NCBI RefSeq assembly: GCF_010858045.1
Contig: NZ_JAAGVC010000001.1
Location: forward strand, 378,061 to 442,060
Reading direction: 5' to 3'
Source of the DNA: Nocardia cyriacigeorgica
GTDB taxonomy: Bacteria; Actinomycetota; Actinomycetes; Mycobacteriales; Mycobacteriaceae
DNA: 64,000 nt
The notes beneath the pieces were generated by a model, which saw only the letters and a program-made list of their open reading frames with translations, searched no databases and was not told the origin of the DNA. Below, piece by piece: positions 7,817-16,002 of the stretch (position 1 is the stretch's first letter; the number at the start of each line of letters is the position of its first letter). The position numbers and the translations under genes were made by a program.

Positions 7817-8005
7817 GTGAACGCCACGACGATAGGCCTGGCAATAGGGATCGCGCTCGGGTTCGCCGCAGCCTTCGGCGGTTTCGGCGCATTCCTGACC
7901 GTGCTGGTATTCGCCGCGCTCGGTCTGGTGGTCGGCCGGTGGCTCGACGGCGAGCTCGACCTCGCCGCGCTGGTCCGGTCGGCTCAGGACAAGGGCAGGC
8001 GATGA
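7817..8005 (+). CDS. Small membrane protein (DUF2273-like)
   Basis: 62 aa, GTG start 6 bases after AAGAGGAG. Two closely spaced hydrophobic segments, TIGLAIGIALGFAAAFGGFG and FLTVLVFAALGLVVGRWLDG, are followed by a short charged tail. This is the plan of the small DUF2273 proteins found beside Asp23/AmaP in Gram-positive bacteria. Its stop overlaps the next start (ATGA). Probably part of the membrane platform for the Asp23 proteins. Confidence 0.78.
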   Translation: MNATTIGLAIGIALGFAAAFGGFGAFLTVLVFAALGLVVGRWLDGELDLAALVRSAQDKGRR

Positions 8006-8343
8006 CGTCGGCCGCGGTCGGTGCCGACGCGGCCGGAGTCGAGTTGCCCGGCCGGACCACTGTCAGCGAACGGGCGGTGCGCCGGATCGCCGCGCACGCC
8101 GCCGGCGAAGTGCCAGGGGTGGATCGCGGCGTCAAGGTCGAGGCCACCGTCTCCGGTGACCGCACCGCGCTGGCGGTGCGGTTGCCGGTGCGCTACCCGC
8201 AGCCGGTGGGCCGGGTGACGGAGCAGTGCCGCGCGCATCTGCGTGAGCGCACCGCCGAACTGACGGGGATCACGGTCTCGAAGGTCGACATCGTCGTCTC
8301 CGAGCTGACCACCGAAACCGTTGCGGCCGGGAGGGTTCGATGA
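8002..8343 (+). CDS. Asp23/Gls24 family protein
   Basis: 113 aa, ATG overlapping the previous TGA. Conserved blocks: TTVSERAVRRIAAHAAGEVP, GVDRGVKVEATVSGDRTALA, VRYPQPVGRVTEQCRAHLRE, TVSKVDIVVSEL. It keeps the strand-helix core of the family without the acidic tail of the 7298 product. Coupled by ATGA on both sides. Confidence 0.85.
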   Translation: MTSAAVGADAAGVELPGRTTVSERAVRRIAAHAAGEVPGVDRGVKVEATVSGDRTALAVRLPVRYPQPVGRVTEQCRAHLRERTAELTGITVSKVDIVVSELTTETVAAGRVR

Positions 8344-8879
8344 TCCGCAGGCCGCGGCGCGCCTGGCCGGCCGTGGTCATCGCGGTGGCGGTGCTCGCGG
8401 CGTGCGTCGCGGTGACGGTGTCGCTGGTGCAGCGGCTGACCGGCACCAGGGAGTACGTCTCCTACGATTCGGTGGCCGATGAGCTGCACGGCATCACCTG
8501 GAACGAGCTGCCGGTGCTGATCGGCGGGATCGTGGCGCTGCTCATCGGGGTGCTGCTGCTGGTGATCGCATTGCTGCCGGGCCGGGCGAAGGTGTTGCCG
8601 TTGACCGGGCACGACGACGGCATGCAGGCCGGCGTCAGCCGCTCGGGGCTGCGCACGATGTTGCGTAGCAGTGCCGGCCGGGTCGATGGCGTGACCTCGG
8701 CACGGGTGAAGGTGCGCCGCGACACCGTCACGGTGATCGCGCGGACCGACCGCCACGACAATGCCGGGCTCGCCGACGCGATCTGCGAGACCGTCACCGA
8801 CCGCGTGCAGCAACTCGGACGCCCGGTGAAGCGGGTGAAAGCGAAACTGCACGGACCCGAAGCCGGAGGACCTCGATGA
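8340..8879 (+). CDS. Membrane protein of the Asp23 operon (DUF6286-like)
   Basis: 179 aa, ATGA-coupled to both neighbours. Two transmembrane helices (about 9-31 and 56-78, the second VLIGGIVALLIGVLLLVIAL) enclose a short loop; the cytoplasmic C-terminus (90-170) holds an Asp23-related strand-helix domain (VDGVTSARVKVRRDTVTVIA, RVQQLGRPVKRVKAKL). This hairpin-plus-small-domain plan is that of AmaP-type anchors and of the actinobacterial DUF6286 family. It likely recruits Asp23 proteins to the membrane. Confidence 0.75.
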   Translation: MIRRPRRAWPAVVIAVAVLAACVAVTVSLVQRLTGTREYVSYDSVADELHGITWNELPVLIGGIVALLIGVLLLVIALLPGRAKVLPLTGHDDGMQAGVSRSGLRTMLRSSAGRVDGVTSARVKVRRDTVTVIARTDRHDNAGLADAICETVTDRVQQLGRPVKRVKAKLHGPEAGGPR

Positions 8880-9451
8880 GCAAGGTGAATCGGCCCGCCG
8901 CGGTGAACCGGGTGCTGATCGGGCTGACCGGACTGCTCTGCGCGGCAGCGGGCGGCTACGCGGTGGCCGCCTATTACGGGCAGCTGAACTGGGTCGATCC
9001 GGACTCGACGCTCGTGCCCGGCACGGCCGCCCCACCCACCTGGGTGTTCTGGGCGGTGATCGCCGGTGCGGTGGTCCTCGGGTTGCTGTGCCTGCGGTGG
9101 TTGCTCGCGCAGATCTTCCGGATGCCGAAATCGCAGACCTGGCGTTTCGACGCCGACGGCTCGGCCGGAAAGACGGTGATGGCCTCCTCGACGGTGGCGG
9201 CTCCGGTGGCCGACGATATCGAAGCCTTCGACGATGTGCGTTCGGCCTCGGCCTGGCTGACCGGCACCCGGTGGGCGCCGGAACTGCATCTCACAGTCAC
9301 CGCGGAACCGCACGCGGATGTCGGGCAGTTGCGCCGCCGCATTCTCGATGAGGCCGTGCCTCGGCTGCGCCAGGCGCTCGAGCTCGAATCCATCCCGGTG
9401 AGCTTGGAGCTGGGCTTCGCCGATGCGGGGAAGAAGCCGCAGCTGCGCTGA
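8876..9451 (+). CDS. amaP: AmaP-like alkaline-shock membrane anchor protein
   Basis: 191 aa, last gene of the operon, ATGA-coupled. Two membrane helices (about 12-33 and 57-77) with a short extracellular loop, then a cytoplasmic domain with FDDVRSASAWLTGTRWAPEL and PHADVGQLRRRILDEAVPRL. In Staphylococcus AmaP anchors Asp23 at the membrane through its C-terminal part; the position and topology here support the same role. The match is by architecture and context rather than by close sequence identity. Confidence 0.72.
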   Translation: MSKVNRPAAVNRVLIGLTGLLCAAAGGYAVAAYYGQLNWVDPDSTLVPGTAAPPTWVFWAVIAGAVVLGLLCLRWLLAQIFRMPKSQTWRFDADGSAGKTVMASSTVAAPVADDIEAFDDVRSASAWLTGTRWAPELHLTVTAEPHADVGQLRRRILDEAVPRLRQALELESIPVSLELGFADAGKKPQLR

Positions 9452-9596
9452 TGCGCTCATCAGCCGCGCTGATCGGCGCGAGCGCGCCATCGGGCACGGC
9501 GCGCGGCAGCGGCACCGGGCGACCGGTGACACGGCTCGGGGTGCGGCGGGGCCGAGCGTCCGCCGCACGCTGTGCCCGATAGCCTGACGATATGCA

Positions 9597-10367
9597 GTGT
9601 TCGCCGACGACACCGAACCCGTGGTGAGCGCGGACTGGTACACCCGTCCGGGCCGGATCGCGGTGCTCACCGGGGCCGGGATCTCGACCGATTCCGGGAT
9701 CCCGGATTTCCGTGGGCCGCGCGGGGTGTGGACCGAGGACCCGATCGCGGAACTGCTGTCGACCTACGACAACTATCTCGCCGATCCGGACCTGCGCCGC
9801 CGCTCCTGGCTGGCCCGCCGCGACAATCCCGCCTGGCAGGCCAGACCCAATGCCGCCCATACCGCGTTGGTCGAACTCGAACGGGCCCGGCCGCTCACCA
9901 TCATCACGCAGAACGTCGACCGGTTGCACCAGCGCGCCGGATCCTCACCCAGCCGGGTGATCGAGATCCACGGCAACATGTTCGACGTGGTCTGCGTCGA
10001 CTGTGACTACACCTCCACGATGGCCGCGACGCTCGAGCGGGTCGCTGCTGGTGAGGACGATCCGCCGTGCCCGCGGTGCGGTGGAATCCTCAAGGCGGGC
10101 ACGGTGATGTTCGGGCAGGCGATGGAACCGCGCACCATGCTGAAGGCGACGATCACCGCGGAATCGGCCGATCTGTTCGTGGCGATCGGCACCTCGTTGC
10201 AGGTGGAGCCCGCCGCATCGCTGTGTGCGCTCGCGGTGGACAACGGCGCCGACCTGGTGATCGTCAATGCCGAGCCGACGCCCTACGACCGCATTGCCAC
10301 CGAGGTCATCCGCGAGCCCATCGGCGCCGCCGTCCCCGATCTCGTTGCCAGGATCCTGGGTTACTAG
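9597..10367 (+). CDS. Sir2 family NAD-dependent protein deacylase
   Basis: 256 aa. Sirtuin motifs in order: GAGISTDSGIPDFRG (26-40, NAD-binding), TQNVDRLH (104-111), catalytic His in IEIHG (125), zinc cysteines CVDC (133/136) and CPRC (158/161), GTSLQVEPA and VNAEPTP near the C-terminus. It removes acyl groups from lysine using NAD. The deep-pocket Tyr/Arg pair of class III desuccinylases is not seen after the first motif (WTEDP follows), so plain deacetylase activity is more likely. The start is uncertain: GTG 9597 and GTG 9621 are both possible and no good SD is visible. Confidence 0.9.
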   Translation: MFADDTEPVVSADWYTRPGRIAVLTGAGISTDSGIPDFRGPRGVWTEDPIAELLSTYDNYLADPDLRRRSWLARRDNPAWQARPNAAHTALVELERARPLTIITQNVDRLHQRAGSSPSRVIEIHGNMFDVVCVDCDYTSTMAATLERVAAGEDDPPCPRCGGILKAGTVMFGQAMEPRTMLKATITAESADLFVAIGTSLQVEPAASLCALAVDNGADLVIVNAEPTPYDRIATEVIREPIGAAVPDLVARILGY

Positions 10368-10435
10368 CGCCTCGGTCCTGCCGATCGTCCTCGCGTGGAA
10401 AGCGTTGCCGCCGAGACGGTTCGGATATCGGAACG

Positions 10436-11380
10436 CTATTCGCGAACGCTGCTCGGCGTCGATCCGAAACGCTGCCGGAAGGCGGTGCTGAAACTGCTCA
10501 CCGAGCCGAAACCGAGTCCCAGGGCGATATCGGTGACACTGGTGTGCCGGTAGGCCGGGTTGCGCAGCCGGGCGTGTGCGAGCTGTAGCCGCTCTTCCCG
10601 GATGAGGTCGCGCGGGGTGGTGCCCGCCTGCTGGAGGGCGAGCTGGACCTGGCGCACCGACCAGCCGAGAGCCCGCGCGATCTGCGCGCTGGACAGCTCC
10701 GGATTGCCGGCGTGACGGCGAATGTAGTGCCGCACAGTCGATTCGACCTCGCCGAGGTGGCTGCCCGTGGTCGGTGCCGAGCCGAGGGCGAGCATGCAGA
10801 TCAGATCGACCAGCCGCTCGGCCACCGCATCGAACTGGGCCGCGGTGAGCGCGCCGGCCTCCTCGTACAGTCCGGTCAGCATGGTCGCGGCCACCCGGCC
10901 GAGGCCGGTGCTGAGGTCGAGGGGGCGTGCGGGTGGTTCGGCACGGTTGAGCCGGTGCTGGATCTCGCGGCGCGGAATGGTCATGATCAGCCCGTGGGTG
11001 CCGCTGCACGCGGTGAACGACAGCGGCCGATTGATGGTGATCAGACTGCTCATCCCGGGCCGCAGCGAGCCGCTGCGTCCCTCGCTGCTCAGGTCGAAGC
11101 GCCCGGTGAGCGGCATGACCAGGCGATAGTCGTCATCGGGATCGGCGCGGATGTGGGTGGCCGCGCGGGTGTAGACGATCGGGTCGGATTCCCGGCCGAC
11201 GATCTGATAGGTGTCGGTGCGGTGGCGCCGGATCCGGCCGTAGAAATCGGTGGCCGAGCCGAACTCGTAGCTCAAGCGCACACCCTGGAAGGAGTCGACC
11301 AGCTCGGCCCAGTAGTCGACACGTTCGCGAGGGTCCACGTCCGCCGTCGACGCCTCCTCGACTACCGCCTCACCTACCAT
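10436..11380 (-). CDS. AraC family transcriptional regulator
   Basis: 314 aa from the ATG at 11380, with GGAG 6 bases upstream. The N-terminal 170 residues are an AraC-binding-domain-like beta region (YRLVMPLTGRFDLSSEGRSG, SLRPGMSSLITINRPL). Residues about 205-312 are the double HTH: VRHYIRRHAGNPELSSAQIA, RALGWSVRQVQLALQQAGTT, SVTDIALGLGFGSVSSFSTA, FRQRFGSTPSSVRE. It belongs to the FeaR/cupin-like AraC group. No obvious target lies next to it; the sirtuin gene is convergent. Confidence 0.9.
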   Translation of the reverse strand: MVGEAVVEEASTADVDPRERVDYWAELVDSFQGVRLSYEFGSATDFYGRIRRHRTDTYQIVGRESDPIVYTRAATHIRADPDDDYRLVMPLTGRFDLSSEGRSGSLRPGMSSLITINRPLSFTACSGTHGLIMTIPRREIQHRLNRAEPPARPLDLSTGLGRVAATMLTGLYEEAGALTAAQFDAVAERLVDLICMLALGSAPTTGSHLGEVESTVRHYIRRHAGNPELSSAQIARALGWSVRQVQLALQQAGTTPRDLIREERLQLAHARLRNPAYRHTSVTDIALGLGFGSVSSFSTAFRQRFGSTPSSVRE

Positions 11381-11604
11381 CACAGACTCCGTTCCGTGCC
11401 GTGGGTGGACCGGGCCTCGGCTGTATCGCCCGTGCAGCCGAGGATATGTCGTCGACGTCCGGTTTCGGGCCGAGTCGCGCGGTTCGTTCTGCGCCGGAGC
11501 GCAAAGTTCGTGCGTTCGCCGACAACCGCGCGGGGGCCGGCATCACTACATTTTCGTCTGTCCGGCGTCCGAAGGGCGACGAGGGTCGCGCGGTAGGGGT
11601 ATGG

Positions 11605-12204
11605 GTGAAGATTCTCAGTAGTCGTTGGCACTGTTTCGAATACATGCCGGTAGACCCCGGGCCCTGCGCCGTCGAGCTGGCACCGGCGTCGGTCGCGGTG
11701 GCGCGCACCTTCCACGACTGCCTACTACTGCACATCTATGTCGAGCCGGGCGAGCGCGGACCCTCGGGCGAGGTCGTCCGGGCGATCCAGGCGATGATCG
11801 CGCAGAGCGCGGCGGCCTATGTGGTGATCAACGGGTCTCCGGTGCTGCCGAGCGGCGCGGGCCGCGCCGCGATGTCCGGGCCGGATCTGCTCGCACATCT
11901 GGCCGACACCCTCGACCTCGTCGAGGAGATCGCCGAACGACTGGAGGAGCGCGGCGAACGCGTGCACCTGATGCCGTTCGGCTGGCGCCTGGAATGCGGG
12001 CGAGCGTGCGCGTTCGCCGGGCCCTGCGATGTCGTCCGGGTCGGTGAGCCCACACAGCTACGCCGGCGAATGCCCGGCCCATCCGCGATGCCCGCCACCT
12101 TCACCACCTTCGGCGCCACCCGGGCCAAGCCGTCCGGGTGGGCGACGATGCACCTGATACCGCCGCGACGTCAGCCGATCGGTCCGAGCACGCGGTCGAG
12201 ATAG
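11605..12204 (+). CDS. Free-standing archaeal-type threonyl-tRNA synthetase editing domain-like protein
   Basis: 199 aa from the GTG at 11605. Residues 1-130 follow the archaeal ThrRS N-terminal editing domain: MKILSSRWHCFEYMP (family 'MRvLlihsdyieye'), FHDCLLLHIYVEPGE, VVRAIQAMIAQSAAAYVVIN, LLAHLADTLDLVEEIAERLE, GERVHLMPFGW. The PFGW motif is the family hallmark. That domain, related to D-Tyr-tRNA deacylase, removes mischarged Ser from tRNA-Thr. No synthetase domain is attached; residues 130-199 are Cys/Arg-rich and unassigned. The 3' end overlaps the convergent oxidase gene by 34 bases. A role as trans-editing factor is inferred. Confidence 0.65.
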   Translation: MKILSSRWHCFEYMPVDPGPCAVELAPASVAVARTFHDCLLLHIYVEPGERGPSGEVVRAIQAMIAQSAAAYVVINGSPVLPSGAGRAAMSGPDLLAHLADTLDLVEEIAERLEERGERVHLMPFGWRLECGRACAFAGPCDVVRVGEPTQLRRRMPGPSAMPATFTTFGATRAKPSGWATMHLIPPRRQPIGPSTRSR

Positions 12205-13469
12205 GCGTTGGCGAACACGCCCTTCGGGTCGAAGCGGCGGCGCACCTCGGCGAACCGATCCCACTCCGGGTACCTGCCACGCAGCGTCTGCGCGGTCTGG
12301 AAATGGCGTTTGCCCCAGTGCGGGCGGCCGTCGAAGCGGTCGAAGACCGCCTCGCAGGCCCGGAAGTACGGCTCGTAATCCATGCCCTGGTACATGTGCA
12401 CGGCGATATAGCAGGTGTCGCGGCCGCCCGCGGGGGAGAGGAACGCGTCGTCGGGAGCCACCCAGCGCACCTCGATCGGCATCGGGGTGTCGTAGCGGGT
12501 GGACAGCTCCTTGATCGCGCGGATGGCCTCGGCCGAATGTTCGCGCGGGATGGCGTATTCCATCTCGGTGAAGCGGATCAGGCGCGGCGAGGCGAACACC
12601 CGATAGGACCGGTCCACCTGACGGCGGTAGCTGCCCGCATAGGCCGCGCCCCGGTGGATCCACGGCACCAGCCGCGGCTGCCTTCGGCCGAGTCGGCACA
12701 GCGCGTCGAAGGTGTAGTTGGACATCAGAATATCGGCGAACCAGTCCACCAGCGCCGGACGCGGCTGCTCGGTGAGATCGACCCGATTGTTGCGCTTGGT
12801 CATGGCGATCGGGCTGTGCGCGAACATGTAGAACTCGAAATGGTCGTTGCCCTCGACATAGGTGTCGAGGTCGTCGAGCACTTCCTCGACCGGCACCGGC
12901 CGCTCGATACCTTCCAGCACGAATGAGGGCACCAGCCGCAACGTCATCGCGGTGATCACGCCGAGTGCGCCGAGATTCACCCGGGCCGCCCGCCAGCCGT
13001 CCGGATCGGATTGTTCGTTCAGCTCGACGACACTGCCGTCCGGGCGCATCAACTCCACCGAATGCACTGCGGCCGAAAGGTTTTGCAGGGTGGCACCGGT
13101 GCCGTGGGTCGCGGTGGCGGTGGCTCCGGCGATGGTCTGGGCATCGATATCGCCGAGGTTGGGGAAGGCCAGCCCGTGGTTGTGCAGCGCCGGGCTCGCG
13201 CCGTGCAGGGTGATACCGGCCTCGACCCTGGCCAGGCCGTTGTCGCGGTCGACGTCGAGCACCCGGTTCATCCGCGACAGATCCAGCAGCAGCCCGTCGG
13301 TGAGGCAGATGTCGGTGAACGAATGCCCCGAGCCCGCGACGCGCACCTGCTGCCCCGCGTCCGCCGCCCGGCCCACTAGGTCCGCCAGCTCGTTGCGATT
13401 GCGCGGAGCCGCGACGGACGCCGGCACGCACTTCTGATCGCCGGCCCAGTTCATCCACGAATTGGTCAC
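12171..13469 (-). CDS. FAD-linked sugar-1,4-lactone oxidase (D-arabinono/L-gulono-lactone type)
   Basis: 432 aa, the size of the mycobacterial L-gulono-1,4-lactone dehydrogenase family. N-terminal FAD (PCMH) domain: RVAGSGHSFTDICLTDGLLL, DIDAQTIAGATATATHGTGA, VNLGALGVITAMTLRLVPSF. The C-terminal D-arabinono-lactone oxidase domain contains HWGKRHF near residue 387, the HWGK motif of aldonolactone oxidoreductases. It oxidises a sugar lactone to an ascorbate-like product. The position normally holding the flavin-linking His reads GSGHS, so covalent flavin is possible. The gene stands alone. Confidence 0.9.
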   Translation of the reverse strand: MTNSWMNWAGDQKCVPASVAAPRNRNELADLVGRAADAGQQVRVAGSGHSFTDICLTDGLLLDLSRMNRVLDVDRDNGLARVEAGITLHGASPALHNHGLAFPNLGDIDAQTIAGATATATHGTGATLQNLSAAVHSVELMRPDGSVVELNEQSDPDGWRAARVNLGALGVITAMTLRLVPSFVLEGIERPVPVEEVLDDLDTYVEGNDHFEFYMFAHSPIAMTKRNNRVDLTEQPRPALVDWFADILMSNYTFDALCRLGRRQPRLVPWIHRGAAYAGSYRRQVDRSYRVFASPRLIRFTEMEYAIPREHSAEAIRAIKELSTRYDTPMPIEVRWVAPDDAFLSPAGGRDTCYIAVHMYQGMDYEPYFRACEAVFDRFDGRPHWGKRHFQTAQTLRGRYPEWDRFAEVRRRFDPKGVFANAYLDRVLGPIG

Positions 13470-13535
13470 ATGTCCAACTGTAAGGGATGGATTGTGACCT
13501 GCGCTACCCGCGGTGCGATTGCTAGCGTGCTGGGA

Positions 13536-14210
13536 TCAGCGGCGGCGGCCGGTGCACAGGGCGGCCTTGGCCTGCTCGACCTCGTTGTCGTCGAGCGGCG
13601 GAATCGACAACGGCCGTCGCGGCACGAGTTCGGTGCGCACGCCGTTGAGGGCGAGTGCCATGTAGCGCCGCCACACCTGGTCGTTGACCGGTCGGGCGAA
13701 CTCCGCCAGCCCGTCGACCATGTGGACCATCGCGAAGAAATCCGACGCCACGACATCGGGTTGCAGCGCGCCGGCCTCCCTCGCGCGATCGACGATCCTG
13801 GCCACGACCGGCTTGATCCGATCGCGGACGCAGCTGAACTGCTCGAGATCGTCTTCGAATTCCAGCATGACCTCGCTGAACCCGCGATTGGTCGCCATAT
13901 GTCTGCACGCGTACTCGAAGAAATCGACCAGGCCCTGCCACGGGTCCGGGTGGCGGACGCATTCCTCTGCGGTTTCGGCGAATTCGTCGAGGTGCTGCTG
14001 GAAGACCTCGGAGATGAGCTCCTTCTTGTTCGCGAACCGGCGGTAGACCGTGCCCACGCCGACCCCCGCGCGCTCGGCGACATCATCGAGGGTGATCTCG
14101 AGTCCGTGGTCGGCGAACAGCTGGCGCGCGGCCTCGACGATGCGCTGCTGATTGCGTGCGGCATCGGCGCGCAAACGCCGGGTCGGAGGCATGGTCGTGG
14201 CGGGATTCAC
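13536..14210 (-). CDS. TetR family transcriptional regulator (adjacent to DHA2 pump)
   Basis: 224 aa. HTH at about 20-65: IVEAARQLFADHGLEITLDD, VAERAGVGVGTVYRRFANKK, ELISEVF. The C-terminal part (about 95-210) looks like the common actinobacterial TetR ligand domain. Divergent from the DHA2-type pump gene at 14322 with repeats in between, the classical arrangement of a drug-pump repressor. Confidence 0.9.
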   Translation of the reverse strand: MNPATTMPPTRRLRADAARNQQRIVEAARQLFADHGLEITLDDVAERAGVGVGTVYRRFANKKELISEVFQQHLDEFAETAEECVRHPDPWQGLVDFFEYACRHMATNRGFSEVMLEFEDDLEQFSCVRDRIKPVVARIVDRAREAGALQPDVVASDFFAMVHMVDGLAEFARPVNDQVWRRYMALALNGVRTELVPRRPLSIPPLDDNEVEQAKAALCTGRRR

Positions 14211-14250
14211 ACCCTCATGCTATCAGCGGCGGGATTAAGTGGAGACAGCT

Positions 14251-14300
14251 CCTCCGTTACTGTGGTAGCGTTCCAGCTAACCGGAGGAACCACCTCCGTT
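14251..14300. promoter_or_regulatory. Repeat-rich operator region between TetR and efflux pump genes
   Basis: CCTCCGTT occurs twice (14251-14258 and 14293-14300), and GGAGG-AACCA-CCTCC (14283-14297) is an inverted repeat overlapping the second copy. The only AT-rich stretch of the gap (TTTATTTTTC) follows directly. These are the natural candidates for the TetR site controlling the pump. Confidence 0.4.
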
Positions 14301-14321
14301 TATTTTTCACCGAGGGGCGAC

Positions 14322-15821
14322 GTGACCACCACCATCGAACGCGGGCCGGACCCGCAGCAAAAACCGACGTCAGGCAGGCGTGGCTCGCACGCACTGCGCT
14401 GGTGGGTGCTCGCCGTCCTCGGCGTCGCCCAGCTCATGGTCGTGCTCGACGCGACCGTGGTGAACATCGCGCTTCCCGAGGCGCAGCGAGATCTCGGCTT
14501 CGGCGACGCCGACCGACAATGGGTCATCACCGGCTACGCGCTGGCCTTCGGTAGCTTGCTGCTACTGGGTGGCCGGCTCAGCGACCTGTTCGGCAGGCGC
14601 AACACCTTCATCGTCGGCCTGGTCGGCTTCTCGGTGGCCTCCGCGATCGGCGGCGCGGCCACCAACTTCGAGATGCTGGTCGGCGCCCGCATCGGCCAGG
14701 GTGTGTTCGGCGCGCTGCTGGCGCCCGCGGCGCTGTCGCTGCTGACGGTCACCTTCACCGAACCGTCCGAACGGGCCAAGGCCTTCGGCATCTTCGGGGC
14801 GGTCGCCGGTACCGGCGGCGCCATCGGCCTGCTGCTCGGCGGCGTGCTCACCGAGTGGGCCTCGTGGCGCTGGGTGATGTTCGTGAACTTGGCCTTCGCC
14901 GCCGTCGCGCTGGTCGGCGCGGTGCTGCTGCTGGCCAAGCACACCGTCACCGAACGGCCGAAGCTCGATATCCCGGGCACCGTCGTGGTCACCGCCGCGT
15001 TGTTCGGCATCGTCTACGGCTTCTCGCACGCCGAGACCGACGGCTGGACCAACCCGGTCACCCTGGCCTTCCTGTTCGGCGGCGCGGCGCTGCTTGCGGT
15101 GTTCGTCTGGCTGGAAACCCGGGTCGCCAACCCGCTGCTGCGGCTGCGCGTCGTGCTCGATCGCACCAGGGGTGGATCGTTCCTCACCGTGTTCGTCATG
15201 GGCATCGGGATGTTCGCGATCTTCCTGTTCCTGACCTACTACATGCAGCTCACCCTCGGGTACTCGCCGATCACCACCGGTGTGGCGTTCCTGCCGATGG
15301 TGGCCGCGATGATCGTGTCCTCGACCACCACACCGTCGCTGCTGCTGCCGAAGCTGGGGCCGAAGGTCGTGGTCAGCGCCGGATTCCTGATCGCCGCGGC
15401 CGGTATGGCGTGGCTCACCCGGATCGGCCTGGACACCGGCTACACCACCCACATCCTGCCCGGCCTGATCCTGATGGGTCTCGGTCTCGGTGGAGCGATG
15501 GCGACGGCGTTCCAAGGCGCCACGGCCGGGGTGCACCACGAAGATGCGGGCGTCGCCTCGGCGACGATCAACACCAGCCAGCAGGTGGGCGGCTCGATCG
15601 GCACCGCGCTGCTGAGCACCATCGCGGCCTCGGCGGCCAGTGACTACCTGGCCGGCCGGACCCCGGACCAGCTCACCATCGCGCAGTCGGCGATCGAGAG
15701 CTACACCACCAGCTTCTGGTGGGCCACCGCGATCTTCGTGATCGGCGCCGTGGTGACGGGCGTGCTGCTGCCCAACACCGCGCCCGCGCCGGCCGAAGGG
15801 GAGTTGGTGCTCGCGCACTGA
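14322..15821 (+). CDS. DHA2 family MFS multidrug efflux transporter
   Basis: 499 aa from the GTG at 14322, with GAGGGG 4 bases upstream. Hydrophobicity fits 14 membrane helices. Motif A is LGGRLSDLFGRRNTFIVGL in loop 2-3; the DHA2 helix-1 signature is MVVLDATVVNIALPEAQRDL; motif C is GAVAGTGGAIGLLLGGVLTE in helix 5. This is the EmrB/QacA subfamily of proton-driven drug exporters. Probably repressed by the divergent TetR protein. An imperfect hairpin (15836-15878) lies after the stop and may end transcription. Confidence 0.93.
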   Translation: MTTTIERGPDPQQKPTSGRRGSHALRWWVLAVLGVAQLMVVLDATVVNIALPEAQRDLGFGDADRQWVITGYALAFGSLLLLGGRLSDLFGRRNTFIVGLVGFSVASAIGGAATNFEMLVGARIGQGVFGALLAPAALSLLTVTFTEPSERAKAFGIFGAVAGTGGAIGLLLGGVLTEWASWRWVMFVNLAFAAVALVGAVLLLAKHTVTERPKLDIPGTVVVTAALFGIVYGFSHAETDGWTNPVTLAFLFGGAALLAVFVWLETRVANPLLRLRVVLDRTRGGSFLTVFVMGIGMFAIFLFLTYYMQLTLGYSPITTGVAFLPMVAAMIVSSTTTPSLLLPKLGPKVVVSAGFLIAAAGMAWLTRIGLDTGYTTHILPGLILMGLGLGGAMATAFQGATAGVHHEDAGVASATINTSQQVGGSIGTALLSTIAASAASDYLAGRTPDQLTIAQSAIESYTTSFWWATAIFVIGAVVTGVLLPNTAPAPAEGELVLAH

Positions 15822-16002
15822 TCGTTCGCTCGAAAGTACTGCCGCTCGTAGGGCTTCCGGCTCGGCGGGCGGCAGTGCTGTATCGGTCGCTCGCCGACGA
15901 GAGTCGTCGCTCGTGTTGCGTCGTCGCCGGATATCCGCGGTGCGAGCAGTGGCGCACGGCGGTGTGGTTCGATAATCGGCGGGGCGGCGGTAGCGGGGGA
16001 GC

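Noticed and set aside
14562..15818. 418-codon minus-strand frame opposite the DHA2 pump
   Set aside because: Shadow of the 14-helix transporter; sequence is low-complexity Gln/His/Arg.
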